From: an uncultured Sutterella sp. | Lineage (GTDB): Bacteria; Pseudomonadota; Gammaproteobacteria; Burkholderiales; Burkholderiaceae_F | Direction of reading: 5' to 3' | DNA: 7,817 bases | Assembly: GCA_900552195.1 (NCBI GenBank) | Contig: URYO01000050.1 | Span: 1-7,817, forward strand | Part shown: piece by piece, positions 6,210 to 7,817 of the stretch | Numbering within the stretch: the first letter of the stretch is position 1 | Layout: each line of letters opens with the position of its first letter | Notes under the pieces: generated by a model | Told to the model about the DNA's origin: nothing | What the model saw: only the letters and a program-made list of their open reading frames with translations | The model's database searches: none | Translations under genes and position numbers: made by a program

Positions 6210-7583
6210 ATGCTTACAGAACGTGAGGTCATCTCCACGCTGGATATGCTCAGAAGCGAACATTTGGATGTTCGTACCGTGACTCTGGGCTTGAACTTAT
6301 TCGATTGTGCAAGCGATAACTTCGACACCTTCGCTTACCGCGTCCGCTCCAAAATTAATCGCCATGCCAAGAACCTCGTTGCCATCTGCAACGAAGTCGG
6401 CGACCGCTACGGTATTCCCGTTGTCAATAAGCGTATTACGGTCTCTCCGATCGGAACCGTCTGTGCCGGATACAGCCGTGACCAGATGGTCAAGGTCTGC
6501 AAACTCTTAGACGACTGCGCCACCGACGCCGGCGTCGACTTCTTAGGCGGCTTCGGCGCCTTGGTCGAAAAAGGCATCACGCCGGGAGAAAGAAACCTGA
6601 TTGATGCGCTGCCTGAAGCTTTGGCAACCACGAACCACGTTTGCTCTTCCATCAACGTCGGGCGCACCCGCACCGGCATCAATATGGATGCAGTGAAGCT
6701 GATGGGCCACAGAGTGCTGGATGTTGCTGCCGCAACTGCTGATCGCGACGGTCTCGGCTGCTGCAAGCTGGTTGTCTTCTGCAATATCCCGGAAGATGTG
6801 CCTTTCATGGCCGGCGGTTATCTGGGCGTCGGCGAAGCCGATGCGGTGATCAGCGTCGGTGTTTCCGGTCCGGGCGTTGTGAAAAAAGCAATTGACCGCG
6901 CCGTTCGCAGAAGGGGCGAGCAGGTCTCGATCACAGAAATTGCTGAAATCATTAAGACCACTGCCTTTAAGGTGACGAAGGTCGGTCAGCTGATCGGTAC
7001 TGAAGTTGCCGAAAAAATGAATCTGCCTTTCGGTGTGGCTGACCTGTCTCTGGCCCCGACACCTGAGGTCGGCGACTCCGTCGGTGAAATCTTCCAGAGC
7101 GTCGGTTTGTCCTCTATCGGAGCTCCGGGGTCTACTGCCGTGCTCGCCATGCTGAACGATGCCGTGAAGAAGGGCGGTGTTTTTGCCTCCTCTTCCGTCG
7201 GCGGACTCTCCGGTGCCTTCATTCCCGTGAGTGAAGATGCGGCCATTGCCGATGCTGCTGCTAAAGGCCTCCTGACACTCGAAAAACTCGAAGCAATGAC
7301 CTGCGTTTGCTCTGTCGGTCTCGATATGATCGCGATCCCGGGCGACACGCCGGCTGACGTCATCTCCGCCATCATTGCCGATGAAAGCGCAATCGGTATG
7401 ATCAATGCCAAGACCACGGCTGTCCGTCTCATCCCCGTTCCCGGCAAGACGGTCGGTGAACGTGCCGAATTCGGCGGCTTGCTCGGCGGCGCCGATATTA
7501 TGGCTGTTCAAAAGGGTTCGGCTGCCGGCTTCATCAACCGCGGCGGACGCATCCCGGCCCCGATTCACAGCTTCAAGAACTAA
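6210..7583 (+). CDS. UPF0210 / DUF711 (PFL-like) family protein
   Basis: The 457 residues fit the family's usual length of about 450. The N-terminal portion contains LDVRTVTLGLNLFDCA at 19-34 and VVNKRITVSPIG at 71-82. A conserved core includes DFLGGFGALVEKG at 110-122, SSINVGRTRTGINMDAV at 146-162 and FMAGGYLGVGEADAVISVGV at 199-218. The tail INRGGRIPAPIHSFKN is typical. From memory, the family has a pyruvate-formate-lyase-like fold, but its reaction is not established, and I do not claim glycyl-radical activity. No signal peptide or membrane segment is seen, so it is probably cytosolic. AAGGA at 6196-6200 lies 9 bases before the ATG. The ACT gene ends 20 bases upstream and the RidA-like gene starts 15 bases downstream, so the three are likely one operon. 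Confidence 0.93.
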   Translation: MLTEREVISTLDMLRSEHLDVRTVTLGLNLFDCASDNFDTFAYRVRSKINRHAKNLVAICNEVGDRYGIPVVNKRITVSPIGTVCAGYSRDQMVKVCKLLDDCATDAGVDFLGGFGALVEKGITPGERNLIDALPEALATTNHVCSSINVGRTRTGINMDAVKLMGHRVLDVAAATADRDGLGCCKLVVFCNIPEDVPFMAGGYLGVGEADAVISVGVSGPGVVKKAIDRAVRRRGEQVSITEIAEIIKTTAFKVTKVGQLIGTEVAEKMNLPFGVADLSLAPTPEVGDSVGEIFQSVGLSSIGAPGSTAVLAMLNDAVKKGGVFASSSVGGLSGAFIPVSEDAAIADAAAKGLLTLEKLEAMTCVCSVGLDMIAIPGDTPADVISAIIADESAIGMINAKTTAVRLIPVPGKTVGERAEFGGLLGGADIMAVQKGSAAGFINRGGRIPAPIHSFKN

Positions 7584-7598
7584 GAGAAGGAAACCAAT

Positions 7599-7817
7599 AT
7601 GCCCGAGATTAAACGTATCGAGCCCGGACGCCGCTTCAGCGAAGCGGTGGTCTGTGACGGAGTAGTCTATATCTCCGGACAAGTGGATCTGGCCCGTAAC
7701 CGGGATCCGAAAGTACAGACAGCAGAAGTGCTCAAAACAATCGATGATCTGCTTGCAAAAGCCGGTTCGGAAAATGATTGCTTGCCAAAAGAGAAAGATA
7801 CTGGACGTATGTGTGGT
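7599..7817 (+). CDS. RidA / YoaB-like imine deaminase family protein, partial, with a doubtful 3' end
   Basis: RidA-family proteins form trimers, and the best-known member hydrolyses reactive enamine/imine intermediates from pyridoxal-phosphate enzymes. The first 58 residues fit, in particular the YoaB-like branch: IKRIEPGRRFSEAVV at 4-18, VYISGQVDLA at 23-32, then QTAEVLKTIDDLLAKAG at 40-56. AAGGA at 7587-7591 lies 7 bases before the ATG, and the UPF0210 gene ends 15 bases upstream. After AGSENDCL the family would continue with a beta-strand such as L-S-A-T-I/V-W, but here it reads PKEKDTGRMCG, which does not fit. The reading frame stays open to the window edge. The last 35-50 bases may be foreign or frameshifted. 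The catalytic arginine region of RidA lies further downstream and is not in the window, so activity cannot be judged. Confidence 0.82.
   Translation, partial: MPEIKRIEPGRRFSEAVVCDGVVYISGQVDLARNRDPKVQTAEVLKTIDDLLAKAGSENDCLPKEKDTGRMCG

Noticed and set aside
6543..7682. A 379-codon open frame antisense to the UPF0210 gene and into the RidA-like gene
   Set aside because: It lies entirely opposite well-recognised genes, its protein is rich in His, Asp and Gly with no recognisable domain, and such frames arise from codon bias of the sense gene.

Overview
The window looks like a contig from a gut-type betaproteobacterium, most likely Burkholderiales and possibly Sutterella or Parasutterella. This is inferred from protein flavour, moderate GC, and the grouping of recJ, an rpfE-like gene, a lolC/E gene, lolD and a tatD-family gene. 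It cannot be proven from the sequence alone. Nearly all of it is ordinary, densely packed chromosome: two genes on the minus strand, then six on the plus strand. I see no tRNA, rRNA, CRISPR array or insertion sequence.

Layout. Bases 1-77 carry a 25-codon scrap of an ABC-transporter ATPase ending exactly in its Walker A motif. At 61-77 this scrap runs into the 3' part of a convergent recJ gene (59-1546, minus), which therefore lacks most of its C-terminal OB domain. This is almost certainly a chimeric join through 17 shared bases. Upstream of recJ on the same strand is an RpfE-like protein (1560-2603). A 66-base divergent gap separates it from lolC/E (2670-3944), lolD (3937-4626) and a TatD/YjjV-type hydrolase (4627-5466), which overlap or abut and form one translationally coupled unit. 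After a 141-base gap comes a second plus-strand unit: a double-ACT protein (5608-6189), a UPF0210/DUF711 (PFL-like) protein (6210-7583) and a RidA/YoaB-like protein (7599 to the end). The RidA reading frame stops resembling its family over the last 35-50 bases, so the right edge may be a second chimeric join.

How the genes work together. LolC/E and LolD form the inner-membrane engine that releases lipoproteins for transport to the outer membrane. RecJ is a 5'-3' single-strand exonuclease for repair and recombination. The ACT, UPF0210 and RidA genes look like a small metabolic module, probably amino-acid-responsive, whose reaction is not known to me.

The best candidate for something undescribed is the gap at 5459-5602. 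A perfect 13-base inverted repeat encloses two or three small hairpins. Its left arm covers the tatD stop codon and its right arm contains the Shine-Dalgarno sequence of the ACT gene. Folded as RNA it would be a riboswitch-like multi-branch element that hides the ribosome binding site of the ACT-UPF0210-RidA unit.
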